A program made the translations under genes and the position numbers. Source: Stenotrophomonas sp. ISL-67 (GTDB taxonomy: Bacteria; Pseudomonadota; Gammaproteobacteria; Xanthomonadales; Xanthomonadaceae). From it: a stretch of DNA of 64,000 nucleotides. The DNA lies in assembly GCF_018612915.1 (NCBI RefSeq), contig NZ_JAGGRL010000009.1, positions 124,001-188,000 on the forward strand. Reading direction: 5' to 3'. The first letter of the stretch is position 1. Every line of letters starts with the position of its first letter. Below are positions 50,001 to 60,297 of this stretch, one piece after another. The notes beneath the pieces are model-generated. The model saw only the letters and a program-made list of their open reading frames with translations, was not told where the DNA came from and made no database searches.

Positions 50001-50934
50001 GTTCGATGCCTGGTGGTCTGTCACCCATGCGATGCAGAAGCTGCGCGACAACCCCGAGAACGCCGACCAGGAGCGCGCCATCGCGCGCAGCTTCACCGCG
50101 CCGGGCCTGAAGCCGAAGCTCAGCTTCGACCTCAACGAAGACGTGGCGATGCCGTTCATCAACACCGGCGCGCGCCCGCGCGTGGCGGTGCTGCGCGAGC
50201 AGGGCGTCAACGGCCAGATCGAGATGGCGAACATCTTCGAACGCGCCGGCTTCACCTCGGTGGACGTGCACATGAGCGACCTGATCGCCGGCCGCGTGGA
50301 CCTGGCCGATTTCACCGGCCTGGCTGCCTGCGGTGGCTTCAGCTACGGCGACGTGCTCGGTGCCGGTCGCGGCTGGGCGACGTCGGTGCTGGAGCGCAGC
50401 GCGCTGCGCGATGCGTTCGCCGCGTTCTTCGCGCGCCAGGACAGCTTCGCGCTGGGCGTGTGCAACGGCTGCCAGATGATGAGCCAGCTCAAGGACATCA
50501 TCCCCGGTGCCGAACACTGGCCGCAGTTCCGCCGCAACCGCAGCGAGCAGTTCGAAGCCCGCACCGCGTTGCTGGAGATCGTGGAGTCGCCCTCCATCCT
50601 GCTGCGTGGCATGGCCGGTTCGCGCCTGCCGGTGGCGGTGGCGCACGGGGAAGGCCAGGCGGTGTTCGCCAGCGCAGTGGACCAGGCCGCGGCCCGGGTG
50701 TCGTTGCGTTATGTCGATGGCGACGGCAACGTGGCCACCCAGTACCCGCTCAACCCGAACGGCTCGCCCGACGGCATCACCGGCCTGACCACCACCGATG
50801 GCCGCGTGACCATCATGATGCCGCACCCGGAGCGCACCCCGCGCGCAGTGAACCTGAGCTGGCGCCCGGCGGACTGGAACGGCGACTCGCCGTGGCTGCA
50901 CATGTTCCGCAACGCACGGGTGTGGTGCAACTAA
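47050..50934 (+). CDS. purL: Phosphoribosylformylglycinamidine synthase
   Basis: 1294 aa, the length of the large single-chain PurL of gammaproteobacteria. An N-terminal domain and a linker ([20 protein letters not shown]) precede two synthetase halves with [20 protein letters not shown] and [10 protein letters not shown]. The C-terminal class I glutaminase has GVCNGCQMM (nucleophile cysteine) and MPHPERTPR (His/Glu). It makes FGAM from FGAR, glutamine and ATP. Starts at ATG 47050 or the next codon. Monocistronic. Confidence 0.97.
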   Translation: MMVLEGASALSPFRRERLESRLQSLAADLCITGAWHVYFIQTEGDAAPDPAILSRILEAQPALAPQEAGATSRFVVPRLGTLSPWSSKATELVRGAGQPIRRVERGLRIDLAGWPADAAAREAVVRALHDPMTQSVLDDAAQAQALFTAPARGELERVALEDLEAANRRLGLAMAQDEIDYLRQRFGELGRKPSDVELMMFAQANSEHCRHKIFNASWTIDGADQAHSLFRMIKNTHQQTPQHTLSAYSDNAAVVAGFPAARYRPDPATGEYRSEAVVDSAFCIKVETHNHPTAIAPFPGASTGAGGEIRDEGATGRGGKPKAGLTGFSVSHLRIPTLPQPWEAPRALNPRMAPALDIMLEGPLGGAAFNNEFGRPNLLGYFRSFELPEGEGLTRAYDKPIMLAGGLGAIDQVQVEKLKLQPGDAVIVLGGPAMLIGLGGGAASSVASGESAEDLDFASVQRDNPEMERRCQEVIDRCVALGLDNPIRWFHDVGAGGLSNAIPELLHDSGVGGVIDLGKVPTDDPSLSPMQLWCNESQERYVLGVPQERLAEFAALCARERCPFAAVGVATAEEHLVVAYGATVGNIPADAPIDLPMDVLFGKPPKMHRDTAHPAAPRWPALKTGGLDLHDAGLRVLAHPSVASKNFLVTIGDRSVGGLTAREQMIGPWQLPLADVAITLAGFDTLAGEAMSIGERTPLALLDAAASARMAVGEAITNLCAAPVDALETVKLSANWMAAAGHNGEDALLYDAVRAVGMELCPQLDLSIPVGKDSLSMQAQWHDAGAAHKSVSPVSLVITAFAPVADASTQLTPLLDRETDSELWLIGLGAGKQRLGGSILAQVHADHSALPAFAGAVPDLDDPQRLRGFFDLIRDARQAGLLLAYHDRSDGGAFAALCEMAFASRQGLDITLDAWGDDPFRSLFNEELGAVVQIAREDRAAFADLVERHALTECAQRIARPTTAPVVRVSLQGESLVEWRWEALFDAWWSVTHAMQKLRDNPENADQERAIARSFTAPGLKPKLSFDLNEDVAMPFINTGARPRVAVLREQGVNGQIEMANIFERAGFTSVDVHMSDLIAGRVDLADFTGLAACGGFSYGDVLGAGRGWATSVLERSALRDAFAAFFARQDSFALGVCNGCQMMSQLKDIIPGAEHWPQFRRNRSEQFEARTALLEIVESPSILLRGMAGSRLPVAVAHGEGQAVFASAVDQAAARVSLRYVDGDGNVATQYPLNPNGSPDGITGLTTTDGRVTIMMPHPERTPRAVNLSWRPADWNGDSPWLHMFRNARVWCN

Positions 50935-50949
50935 GGCATCGCCCTGCAC

Positions 50950-50972
50950 GGCGGCACGCCAGGCGTGCCGCC
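50950..50972 (+). terminator. Hairpin after purL
   Basis: 11-bp stem (50950-50960 with 50962-50972) around a single base, 15 bp after the stop, without a T-run. It may end or protect the purL transcript. Confidence 0.45.
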
Positions 50973-50992
50973 TCCGCACACTTCCCGAAGCG

Positions 50993-51014
50993 GTAGCGCC
51001 GGCGGTTGGCCGGC
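50993..51014 (+). repeat. GTAG-headed REP (SMAG-like)
   Basis: GTAGCGCCGGCGGTTGGCCG followed by GC; one mismatch in the stem compared with the copies at 39216 and 42615. Confidence 0.7.
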
Positions 51015-51322
51015 CCGCACAACACCGCCGCGTTCGCGCAATTCCGTCTTCACATCACACGTTGCCGATGTCGCAGCGCGCCATCGCGCACGCGCGCGCT
51101 TTTCGCGACGCAGGCGTATGGAAATGCGGCTCACGCATCCCCCGTCGGTGAAAGTCACGTGAAAAATGCAGGTGTCCAGAACGCGCGATTCAATACGTGG
51201 CAATGAGTTACGTCGCGTTTCACGCGTGATGAAAGATGCTCACATGCATCTAACAAATTGACCGCATGAATGGCCGAATGTGTGACGCTTCTCGCGTTAG
51301 AACAATTTCTACTGTCAAAGTC

Positions 51323-51363
51323 TTGACGTTATGAAAACCCTGCGTTAACACTGAGTTCTCAGT
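51323..51363 (+). promoter_or_regulatory. Putative adhesin promoter/operator region
   Basis: TTGACG at 51323-51328 is a good -35, and TTAACA 16 bp on is only a weak -10. The palindrome ACTGAGTTCTCAGT (51350-51363) sits where an operator would lie. The surrounding gap (50935-51548, 614 bp, no gene) is markedly AT-richer at 51160-51360 than the window average, as expected for an H-NS-type target. A leader of about 185 nt would precede the ATG. Confidence 0.35.
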
Positions 51364-51548
51364 TGGGAAGTGTTCAGTTCGGAAGTAACCGCAAGGATGG
51401 CGAGTTCTCTGTTCGTTGATCGCGCCGATAGCGCGCCATCCCGCACTACGCAGTAAATCAAGCGGAAAACGCCCCCAGGGGACGTTGGGCCACGCGGCCT
51501 GGCGTTGGCGTCGCTTTGCCCAAAACCAGCCAACCAGGAGTCGCATCG

Positions 51549-54500
51549 ATGAATCGGATTTATCGCAAGGTCTGGAACAAAGCACTGGGGCAGATGGTCG
51601 TTGCCTCCGAATTGGCCAGCAGCCAGACCCCGGGCGTGGTCATCGATCAGCGACGATCCGCTGGCGCGCGCAGCGCATCGACATTGTCGGCCGCCATTGC
51701 GTTGACGTTGGGGTTGGGCATGGCGGGAGCGATATCCCACGCGCATGCGCAGTCGGTGGAAGTGGGCGGCAACGCCAACTGCGTGGTGCTCAACAGCAGT
51801 GTGATTGACAGCTGCGTGGTGGACGGCAACGCGACCGCATCGGGCGCGAACGCGGTGGCCATCGGCAGCAACAGCACCGCCTCGGCGGCCAACAGCGTGG
51901 CGCTTGGCGCCGGCTCGCGGGCCGCGCGCGCCAACACGGTCTCGGTCGGCGATGCCGGCAAGGAGCGCCAGGTCACCAACGTTGCTGCTGGCACTGCCGC
52001 TACCGACGCGGTGAACAAGGCCCAGCTGGATACGGTCGCTGCCACCGCTGCAGGCGCGACCCGCTATTTCAAGGCCGATGGTGAAGGCAACGACAGCGAT
52101 GCGGCCAGCATCGACGGTGACGGCGCGCTTGCGGCCGGTGCCGATGCCACCGCCGACGGTGATGGCGCTACTGCACTCGGCCACAACAGCCAGGCGCTGG
52201 CCAATGCCACCACGGCGGTCGGCAGCGATGCGGTTGCGGCAGGCCTGGGTGGCAGCGCATTCGGCCAGGGCAGCCTGGCCATCGGTGACGCCACCGTCGC
52301 GGTCGGTCAGAACGCCATGGCGTTCGGCCTGGGCGATGTCGCACTTGGTGCGTCCGCATTCGCCGCCAGCGAGAACGGCGCCGCGACCGCGATTGGGGGT
52401 CTGGCAGAGGCCAGTGCGGACGGTGCCACTGCCATTGGCGGCGGCGCGCTGGCCATCGGCGCGGGCAGCACCTCGCTCGGCCGTGGCGCTGGCAGCGGCG
52501 GTGAAGCGTCCATTGCGGTGGGTGCCTTCAGCACTGCCGTGGCCGATTTCAGTGCGGCACTCGGTTCCAACTCCGCAGCGGTTGCGGTCGGCAGCGTGGC
52601 GCTGGGCGCCGGCTCCTACGCAGATCGCGTGGACACCGTCTCGGTCGGCAACAACAACGGCCTGCAACGGCAGATCACCCATGTTGCCGCCGGCACCGAA
52701 GCCAACGACGCGGTGAACAAGACCCAGCTGGATGAAGTGGGGGACGTGGCCTCGACCACGGCAAAGTACTTCCAGGCCACCGGCGGCGCTGACAGCGACG
52801 CCGGTGCGTTTGCCGATGGCGACAACGCCACGGCGATTGGCGAAGCCAGCAACGCGCTCGGCAACGGCGCCACCGCGCTCGGCAGTGGTGCAACGTCGGT
52901 GGCGCAGAATGCCACGGCGGTCGGCTACAACGCCTTGGCCAGCGGCCAGAACAGCGCCGCGTTCGGCACCAACGCGCAGGCCAGCGGCCCGGGCAGCGTC
53001 GCGGTTGGCGGTGCAGCCGTGGACGAAGACGGCAACCCGCTGATCACCAATGGCGGGGTACCGGTCGATACCGGTGCCACCAGCGCCGGCGTGGGCGGTA
53101 CCGCAGTCGGCGCCAGTGCGGAAGCGGCGGGCTTCGCGGCGTCCTCCTATGGCGTCGGCGCGTATGCAGCCGGTGCGCAGTCGTCGGCGTTCGGCGCGGT
53201 GGCCAATGCAACAGGCGATTACGCCACCGCGGTCGGCACGCAGAGCGCGGCCAGCGGTACCAGCAGCACCGCCATCGGCGGTCCGGTCGACCTGATTCCC
53301 GGGCTGGGCTTCTTCGTCGATACCCAGGCCAGCGGTGAAGCCGCCACCGCAGTAGGCGCCGGCGCGATCGCCAGTGGCGACTACGCCGTGGCCAACGGCA
53401 CGCTCAGCGAAGCCTCCGGCACCGAAGCCACCGCCGTAGGCTACTTCGCGTATGCACCGGGCGAGGGCGCTTCCGCGCTCGGCGCGGAAAGCTGGGCCAG
53501 CGGCGAGCTGAGCACGGCAGTTGGCTTCTACAGCACTGCACGTGGCGCCAACAGCGTGGCGCTGGGGGCCAACTCCACGGCCGTGCGCGACAACACGGTC
53601 TCGGTCGGCGATGTCGGCAACGAACGCCAGGTCACCCACGTCGCCGCCGGTACCGAAGACACCGATGCGGTGAACAAGGCCCAGCTCGACGGCGTGGCCG
53701 CAACGGCCGATGAAACCGCCAAGCGTTTCAAGGCCAATCCTTCGCAGGACAGCGATGTGGGTGCCTTCGCCGACGGCGACGGCGCGCTGGCCGCCGGCGA
53801 AGCCAGCAATGCGTTCGGCGCCGGTGCCACGGCGGTGGGCAATGGCGCATCCGCGCTTGGCGATGACAGCGTGGCGGTCGGTCGCAATGTGGCCGCCACC
53901 GGCACTGGCGGCGTCGCCATCGGCGGTCTTGGCCAAGCGTACGACCAGTACAACCAGCCGATCGTGGACAGCGACGGCAATGCGGTGACGGTGGGTACTA
54001 CGGCCGCAGCGGACGCCGTCGCGGTCGGTGTCGGTGCACAAGCTACCGGCGCGCAGAGCAACGCTTTCGGCAGCGGCGCACAGGCTACCGGCGACAACAG
54101 CCTGGCGCAGGGCTACAAGTCGCGCGCCACCGGCGACTACAGCATGGCACAGGGCGACAACGCGTTCGCCAGCGGCGTGGAAAGCACGGCGACCGGTGCG
54201 TATGCGTGGGCCACCGCCGAGAGCGCTACCGCCTTCGGTGCCAGCGCCTGGGCCACCGAGGCCAACGCCACTGCGGTGGGTTACGCGGCCTGGGCCGACG
54301 GTGCAGGAGCCACCTCCATCGGTTACAACAGCTGGGCGCGCGGCAGCAGTGCCACCGCGCTCGGTCGCGGTGCATTCGGCTACGGCGACAACAGCGTGGC
54401 CGTGGGGTATCAGGCACTGGCCGACAGCATCAACACCATCGCCATCGGCACCAATGTGGTCGCCGGCGGCGAGAGTGCGATCGGCATCGGTGCGGGCAGC

Positions 54501-57500
54501 AACGCCAGTGCCGCCAATGCAGTGGCGCTGGGCGCCGGCGCGCGCGCCGACCGGGCTTACACCGTGTCGGTCGGCAATGACGACCAGCAGCGCCAGATCA
54601 CCCAGGTCGCCGCCGGTACCGAAGGCACCGATGCGGTGAATGTCGATCAGCTGACCGCAGCCACGGACACGTTCCAGGCAACCGGTGACGGCGTGGCCGT
54701 GGCGGGCGGCGAAGAAAGCGTGGCGGCGGGTTCGAATGCCGCCACCGATGGCGACTACGCCACGGCGGTGGGTTCAAGCAGCTTCGCCAGCGGTACGGGT
54801 GCCTCGGCAGTGGGCAGCGGTGCGTTCGCCCTGGCCGATGGCGCAACCGCGGTCGGCCTCAACGCGCTGGCCAGCGCGGGCAACGCCACGGCGGCAGGTG
54901 CCAATGCGCAGGCCACCGCCGAGTACGCCACCGCCAGCGGTGCCGAAAGCCTGGCCTCGGGCGAGCAGAGCACCGCGACCGGCGCAGCCAGCATCGCGTC
55001 GGGCGCGGGCAGCCTGGCCGGTGGTGCGCTGTCCGAAGCGGCCGGTGAAGAATCGGTGTCGCTGGGCTACTACAGCACCGCCAGCGGCTCGGGCGCGACG
55101 GCGGTCGGCGCCGAGAGCGTGGTCAGCGGTACCCTGTCGGCCGGCTACGGTTTCGCCTCGGAAGCCACCGCCGGTTACACCACTGCGATCGGTGGCTATG
55201 CGGCCGCCACCGCGTTCAACGCCACCGCGCTGGGCAGCTTCGCCCAGGCCACAGGCTCCAACAGCGTCGCGCTCGGCGGTGACGCCGAAGCCTCCGGCGC
55301 CTACAGCACCGCCACCGGCCAGGGCAGCCTGGCCAGCGGCACGAACAGCGTTGCCATCGGTGGCGCCCTGTTCGGCCTGCTGCCGACCGAAGCCTCCGGC
55401 AACTACTCCACCGCCGTCGGCGGAGGGGCGTGGTCGCCGGGGTTGAACAGCACCGCACTGGGGAACGCCGCTACGTCCGAAGGCATCAACAGCGTAGCGC
55501 TGGGTGCGGACTCGATTGCCGACCGCGACGACAGCGTGTCGGTTGGTAGTGCCGGCAGCGAGCGCCAGGTCACCAACGTCGCCGCTGGTACCGAAGGCAC
55601 CGATGCGGTGAACGTGGACCAGCTCAACGCGGTGGCCGATACGGCCGCCACCACCAGCAAGTACTTCCAGGCCAGCGGCAGCGATGCCAGCGACGCCGGC
55701 GCGTTCGTCGATGGCGATGATGCGCTGGCGGCCGGTGAAGCCAGCAATGCGATCGGCAACGGCGCCACGGCGCTGGGTGCCGGCAGCACGGTGGTCGCCA
55801 ACGAGGCGACGGCGGTTGGCTTCAACGCCACGGCCACGGCCGACAACGCGGTGGCCGTGGGCAGCAATGCGGCCAGCACCGGCGCAGGCGCCATCGCGGT
55901 GGGCGATCTCAGCGCGGCCAGTGGCAACGCGTCGGTCGCCATCGGCGGCGGCGCGCTGTCGCAGGGCCTGGGTGCCGTCGCGGTGGGTGCGGGATCCGAG
56001 GCCAGTGGCCTTGCCTCTACCGCCGTAGGCTACGGCGCCTGGGCGCTGGGTCGCGAAACCACGGCCATCGGCAACTTCGCCACGGCCGATGGCTGGGCCG
56101 CCAGTGCCTTCGGTGCGGGTGCCACGGCAGGGTTCTTCGGCACCGCACTGGGTACCTACAGCTACGCGGACGAAGTGGCCACCGCGGTCGGCCAGGGCAC
56201 CCGCGCCAACGTAGCCGGTGCCGCGTTCGGCGTGCAGGCCAATGCCGGCGAGTACGGCGTGGCGCTGGGCAACAATGCCGCCACCGCGCAGAACGGCGTG
56301 GCGGTAGGCTTCAACGCGTTGGCCGGCGCGGATGCCAACAGCGCCAGCCAGGGCATCCAGACCACGGCCATCGGCAGTGAGGCATGGGCCACCGAAGACG
56401 GCGCCACCGTGGTCGGCTACAACAGCTACGCGCAGGCGCTGAACGCCACCGTGGTGGGCAGCAACACCTGGACCACCAAGGATGCCGAAAACAGTGTCGC
56501 GCTCGGTGCCGGCACGCTGGCCAACCGTGCCAACACGGTGTCGGTCGGCGCGGCGGAAGCCTGGACCGATGCGGCGGGCGTGGTGCACGACGCCATTGAC
56601 CGCCAGATCACCAACGTGGGTGCCGGTACCGAAAACACCGACGCGGTGAACGTGGCACAGCTGAAGGAAGTGGCCGCGGTGGCTGAAACCACCAGCAGGT
56701 ACTTCCAGGCCAGCGGCAGCGATGACAGCGATGCCGGCGCGTACGTGGAAGGCGACAACGCACTGGCGGCCGGTGAGGCGTCCAACGCGATCGGCGATGG
56801 TGCCAGCGCGCTCGGCAGTGGTGCCAACGCACTGGCCAACAACGCCACCGCCATCGGCTTCAACGCGCTGGCTGCCGGCGAAGGGGCGGCGGCGCTGGGC
56901 AGCGAGGCCCAGGCCACCGGCGAAAACAGTGTGGCGGTCGGCACGGGCGCCGCAGCCAGCGAGATCGGCGCCAGCGCCACCGGTGCCGGTGCACAGGCCT
57001 CCGGTGCATACAGCACCGCCAACGGCAGCGAAGCCATTGCGTCGGGCCAGCAGGCCACCGCGAGCGGCTTCCGCTCCACCGCCTCCGAAGCAGGGGCGTC
57101 GGCATTCGGTGGGTACAGCGAAGCAACCGGCGAGTTGTCTTCGGCGCTGGGTTACGGCGCGGTGGCTTCCAATGCTTACGCGACCGCCGTCGGCGCAGCG
57201 GCGACCGCCTCCGGTGCCAGCGCAGTGGCCGTGGGTGAGTTCAGTGAAGCCACCGGCGATGAAAGCGTCGCCGTCGGCGGCAGCACCTTCTTCGGCTTCA
57301 TTCCGGCGCGCGCCTCGGGTACCGGCGCCTCCGCGTTCGGCGCCGGCGCCTGGGCAACCGATGATTACACCACGGCGATCGGCTGGAATTCGTGGGCCGA
57401 TGCGGCCAGCGCCACCGCGTTGGGCGAAAGCGCCACGGCCACCGGCGTGAACAGCGTCGCCCTGGGTGCGGGTTCCAGCGCGGACCGCGACAACAGCGTC

Positions 57501-60179
57501 TCGGTCGGTACCGCCACCTCGCAGCGGCAGGTCACCAACGTGGCAGCGGGTACTGAAGGCACCGACGCGGTCAACCTTGACCAGCTCAGTGCGGTCGCCG
57601 ATACCGCCGAGGAAACCAACCGCTACTTCAAGGCCTCCGGCAGCGGCAACGGCGATGACGTGGGCAGCTACGTCGATGGCGCCTACGCCACTGCGGCGGG
57701 CGAAGCCTCCAACGCCTTCGGCACCGGCGCGTCGGCCTACGGCAGCGGTTCGCTGGCGTCGGGCCGCTACGCCTCGGCGTCGGGTTACAACGCGTCGGCC
57801 ACGGCTGATTCGGCCACCGCCATCGGTGGTTCGCTGTACTACGAAGATGTCAACGGCAACGTGCTGCTCGACAAGGCCACCAGCGCCAGCGGTACCGGTG
57901 CCACCGCGCTGGGTGCCGGTGCACAGGCCACCGGTGTATTCAGCACTGCCAGCGGTGCCGGTGCGACCTCGGCCGGGCTGCAGTCGTCGGCGTTCGGCTA
58001 CAGCGCCGAAGCCGGCAGCGATTACAGCACCGCCGTGGGTGCGTTCAGTGCCGCCAGCGGCGTGCGCACCACCGCACTCGGCTACGGCGCAGAGGCCAGT
58101 GGCGATTACGCCTCTGCCTTCGGTTGGGGCAGCACCGCCTCGGGCGCGTATGGCATTGCCATCGGCAACAGCGCGCAGGCCAGCGGCGCCAACAGCTTCG
58201 CCGGCGGCGCCAGTGCCTGGGCCACGGCCGCACAGACCACCGCCGTGGGTCAGCTGGCGTGGGCCACCTCGGCCGGCTCCACCGCGATCGGCCAGGACAG
58301 CTACGCCTACAGCGGCATCAACGCCACCGCACTGGGCAAGAGCGCCTGGGCCAGCGGCACCGGCAGCGTGGCGCTGGGCGCAGGCTCGCGCGCGACCGAG
58401 GCCGACGTGGTCTCGGTCGGTGGCGGCAATGGCACCACCGGTCCTGCCACGCGCCGCATCACCAACGTCGGTGCGGCCGTGAATGCCACCGACGCGGTCA
58501 ACAAGGCGCAGCTGGACAGTGTGGTCGCGACCGCCGATGCGGTGGGCCAGCGCTTCCAGGCCAGCGGCAGCGGCCTGGCCACCGCCAGCGGCAGCGACGC
58601 ACTGGCAGCCGGTTCCGGCGCAACCGCCAGCGGCAACCGCAGCAGTGCGCTGGGCACCGCTGCGACCGCCTCGGCGACAGGTGCGACCGCCGTGGGCGCC
58701 GATGCTTCCGCACGCGGTGACAACAGCACGGTGCTCGGCCGCTTGGCCTCGACCAACGCCACCAACGGCGTGGCCGTCGGCAACGGCGCCTTCGTCAGCA
58801 ACGGCGCCAACGGCATCGCCATCGGGTCCAGCGCCGGCGCGTCCGGGGCCAATTCGGTGGCACTGGGCGCGGGCTCGCGTGCGGTGGAAGCCAACGTGGT
58901 CTCGGTCGGCGGCGGCAACGGCACCGATTCGCCGGCTACCCGCCGCATCGTCAATGTCGCGGCCGGTCGCATCGCCGCCAACAGCACCGACGCGGTCACC
59001 GGTGGCCAGCTCAACACCACCAACCAGCGCGTGGGCGCCGTGGAAACCCGGGTTGGTGACATCGACGACCGTATCGGCTCGGTCGAGAACGTGACCGCCA
59101 ATGCGCTGAGCTACGACGACAGCACCCGCGACAAGATCACCCTGTCCGGACTGGACGGCACCACGCTGGACAACGTCGCCACCGGTTCAATCGCCAGCGG
59201 CAGCCGCCAGGCCGTCAACGGCGGCCAGTTGTTCCAGGCGTTGACCGACACCGCCAGCTTCCTCGGCGGCGGCGCCAGCGTCGGCATGCAGGGGGTGTTC
59301 GTCGCGCCGAACTATGTGATCCAGGGCAGCACGTACAACAACGTGGGCGATGCGCTCGGCGCGCTGGATGCCAAGGTCAGCGACCTCGACCAGCGTGTGG
59401 CAGGTGGCAGCAACAGCGCGGCACGCGCGCGTACCGCGTCGGTGTCCACCGCCAGCGTGGCCGCCGCACCCGACGCCGCCGATACGGCTGCGACCACCGC
59501 GGCCAGCACCGACACGGCCCGCGTAGCCAGTGCCGATGCGCCGGTCGTGCAGGGCACGCCGACGGCTGCCAGTGTCGGTGCCCCGCAGCCTGTCGCGGCG
59601 GTGGCACCGGTCACCTCGGTGGCGATGGGCGACGGTGCCGTGGCCAGCGGGGCGTCGGCCACCGCGATCGGGCAGGGGGCCAGCGCCACGGCCGCCAACT
59701 CGGTCGCGCTGGGCCAGGGCTCGGTTGCCGACCGCGCCGATACGGTTTCGGTGGGTGCGGTGGGTGCCGAACGCCAGGTCACCAACGTGGCGGCCGGCAG
59801 TGCCGCCACCGACGCGGTCAACAAGGGCCAGCTGGACGGTGGCATCGCCACCGCCAACAGCTACACCGACCAGCGCTACAACGCGATGGCCGACAGCTTC
59901 GACATCTACAAGGGCGAGATCGACGAACGCCTGCGTCACCAGGATCGTCGCATCGACCGCCAGGGGGCGATGAACGCGGCCATGCTCAACATGGCCACCA
60001 GTGCCGCGGGCATCCGCACGCAGAACCGCGTCGGCGTCGGCGTCGGCTTCCAGAGCGGCGAGTCGGCGTTGTCGCTGGGCTACCAGCGCGCCCTCAGCGA
60101 GCGCGCCACGGTCACTGTCGGCGGTGCGTTCAGCAGCGATGACAGCTCGGTCGGCGTCGGTGCCGGCTTCGGTTGGTAA
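51549..60179 (+). CDS. Giant trimeric autotransporter adhesin (YadA/XadA-like)
   Basis: 2876 aa from ATG 51549 (AGGAG 8 bp upstream). It begins with an ESPR-type extended signal peptide (MNRIYRKVWNKALGQMVVAS, cleavage after AHAQ). About 2,600 residues of YadA-head repeats follow (AxGxxSxAxGxxAxA type). Ten neck motifs of the form VSVG...RQ[VI]TNVAAGTxxTDAVNxxQL divide the shaft into modules, most restarting with YFQASGSDxSDAGA and ALAAGEASNAxGxGATALG. An Ala/Thr-rich linker and a coiled-coil neck precede the C-terminal YadA anchor of four strands per chain (NRVGVGVGFQSGESALSLGY to final W). It trimerises in the outer membrane for adhesion and biofilm. Confidence 0.95.
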   Translation: MNRIYRKVWNKALGQMVVASELASSQTPGVVIDQRRSAGARSASTLSAAIALTLGLGMAGAISHAHAQSVEVGGNANCVVLNSSVIDSCVVDGNATASGANAVAIGSNSTASAANSVALGAGSRAARANTVSVGDAGKERQVTNVAAGTAATDAVNKAQLDTVAATAAGATRYFKADGEGNDSDAASIDGDGALAAGADATADGDGATALGHNSQALANATTAVGSDAVAAGLGGSAFGQGSLAIGDATVAVGQNAMAFGLGDVALGASAFAASENGAATAIGGLAEASADGATAIGGGALAIGAGSTSLGRGAGSGGEASIAVGAFSTAVADFSAALGSNSAAVAVGSVALGAGSYADRVDTVSVGNNNGLQRQITHVAAGTEANDAVNKTQLDEVGDVASTTAKYFQATGGADSDAGAFADGDNATAIGEASNALGNGATALGSGATSVAQNATAVGYNALASGQNSAAFGTNAQASGPGSVAVGGAAVDEDGNPLITNGGVPVDTGATSAGVGGTAVGASAEAAGFAASSYGVGAYAAGAQSSAFGAVANATGDYATAVGTQSAASGTSSTAIGGPVDLIPGLGFFVDTQASGEAATAVGAGAIASGDYAVANGTLSEASGTEATAVGYFAYAPGEGASALGAESWASGELSTAVGFYSTARGANSVALGANSTAVRDNTVSVGDVGNERQVTHVAAGTEDTDAVNKAQLDGVAATADETAKRFKANPSQDSDVGAFADGDGALAAGEASNAFGAGATAVGNGASALGDDSVAVGRNVAATGTGGVAIGGLGQAYDQYNQPIVDSDGNAVTVGTTAAADAVAVGVGAQATGAQSNAFGSGAQATGDNSLAQGYKSRATGDYSMAQGDNAFASGVESTATGAYAWATAESATAFGASAWATEANATAVGYAAWADGAGATSIGYNSWARGSSATALGRGAFGYGDNSVAVGYQALADSINTIAIGTNVVAGGESAIGIGAGSNASAANAVALGAGARADRAYTVSVGNDDQQRQITQVAAGTEGTDAVNVDQLTAATDTFQATGDGVAVAGGEESVAAGSNAATDGDYATAVGSSSFASGTGASAVGSGAFALADGATAVGLNALASAGNATAAGANAQATAEYATASGAESLASGEQSTATGAASIASGAGSLAGGALSEAAGEESVSLGYYSTASGSGATAVGAESVVSGTLSAGYGFASEATAGYTTAIGGYAAATAFNATALGSFAQATGSNSVALGGDAEASGAYSTATGQGSLASGTNSVAIGGALFGLLPTEASGNYSTAVGGGAWSPGLNSTALGNAATSEGINSVALGADSIADRDDSVSVGSAGSERQVTNVAAGTEGTDAVNVDQLNAVADTAATTSKYFQASGSDASDAGAFVDGDDALAAGEASNAIGNGATALGAGSTVVANEATAVGFNATATADNAVAVGSNAASTGAGAIAVGDLSAASGNASVAIGGGALSQGLGAVAVGAGSEASGLASTAVGYGAWALGRETTAIGNFATADGWAASAFGAGATAGFFGTALGTYSYADEVATAVGQGTRANVAGAAFGVQANAGEYGVALGNNAATAQNGVAVGFNALAGADANSASQGIQTTAIGSEAWATEDGATVVGYNSYAQALNATVVGSNTWTTKDAENSVALGAGTLANRANTVSVGAAEAWTDAAGVVHDAIDRQITNVGAGTENTDAVNVAQLKEVAAVAETTSRYFQASGSDDSDAGAYVEGDNALAAGEASNAIGDGASALGSGANALANNATAIGFNALAAGEGAAALGSEAQATGENSVAVGTGAAASEIGASATGAGAQASGAYSTANGSEAIASGQQATASGFRSTASEAGASAFGGYSEATGELSSALGYGAVASNAYATAVGAAATASGASAVAVGEFSEATGDESVAVGGSTFFGFIPARASGTGASAFGAGAWATDDYTTAIGWNSWADAASATALGESATATGVNSVALGAGSSADRDNSVSVGTATSQRQVTNVAAGTEGTDAVNLDQLSAVADTAEETNRYFKASGSGNGDDVGSYVDGAYATAAGEASNAFGTGASAYGSGSLASGRYASASGYNASATADSATAIGGSLYYEDVNGNVLLDKATSASGTGATALGAGAQATGVFSTASGAGATSAGLQSSAFGYSAEAGSDYSTAVGAFSAASGVRTTALGYGAEASGDYASAFGWGSTASGAYGIAIGNSAQASGANSFAGGASAWATAAQTTAVGQLAWATSAGSTAIGQDSYAYSGINATALGKSAWASGTGSVALGAGSRATEADVVSVGGGNGTTGPATRRITNVGAAVNATDAVNKAQLDSVVATADAVGQRFQASGSGLATASGSDALAAGSGATASGNRSSALGTAATASATGATAVGADASARGDNSTVLGRLASTNATNGVAVGNGAFVSNGANGIAIGSSAGASGANSVALGAGSRAVEANVVSVGGGNGTDSPATRRIVNVAAGRIAANSTDAVTGGQLNTTNQRVGAVETRVGDIDDRIGSVENVTANALSYDDSTRDKITLSGLDGTTLDNVATGSIASGSRQAVNGGQLFQALTDTASFLGGGASVGMQGVFVAPNYVIQGSTYNNVGDALGALDAKVSDLDQRVAGGSNSAARARTASVSTASVAAAPDAADTAATTAASTDTARVASADAPVVQGTPTAASVGAPQPVAAVAPVTSVAMGDGAVASGASATAIGQGASATAANSVALGQGSVADRADTVSVGAVGAERQVTNVAAGSAATDAVNKGQLDGGIATANSYTDQRYNAMADSFDIYKGEIDERLRHQDRRIDRQGAMNAAMLNMATSAAGIRTQNRVGVGVGFQSGESALSLGYQRALSERATVTVGGAFSSDDSSVGVGAGFGW

Positions 60180-60297
60180 GCAATGCAAGGCCTGAGGGGG
60201 CGGGTCACGGGAACCCTGGCCAGGGCCGGCCGGGGTTTCCGCATGGAGTGTTGGCCTGAACAGTCGTTTGATCCATGACCTTGAAGAGGATTACACC

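Noticed and set aside
54774..56588. Long minus-strand frame inside the adhesin gene
   Set aside because: The repetitive Ala/Gly/Ser codons of the adhesin leave several frames open; the product is His/Arg/Gly-biased without motifs.
51549..60179. Adhesin gene as several separate genes or broken by frameshift
   Set aside because: A single frame runs from the ESPR signal to the YadA anchor without a stop, and both ends are intact.
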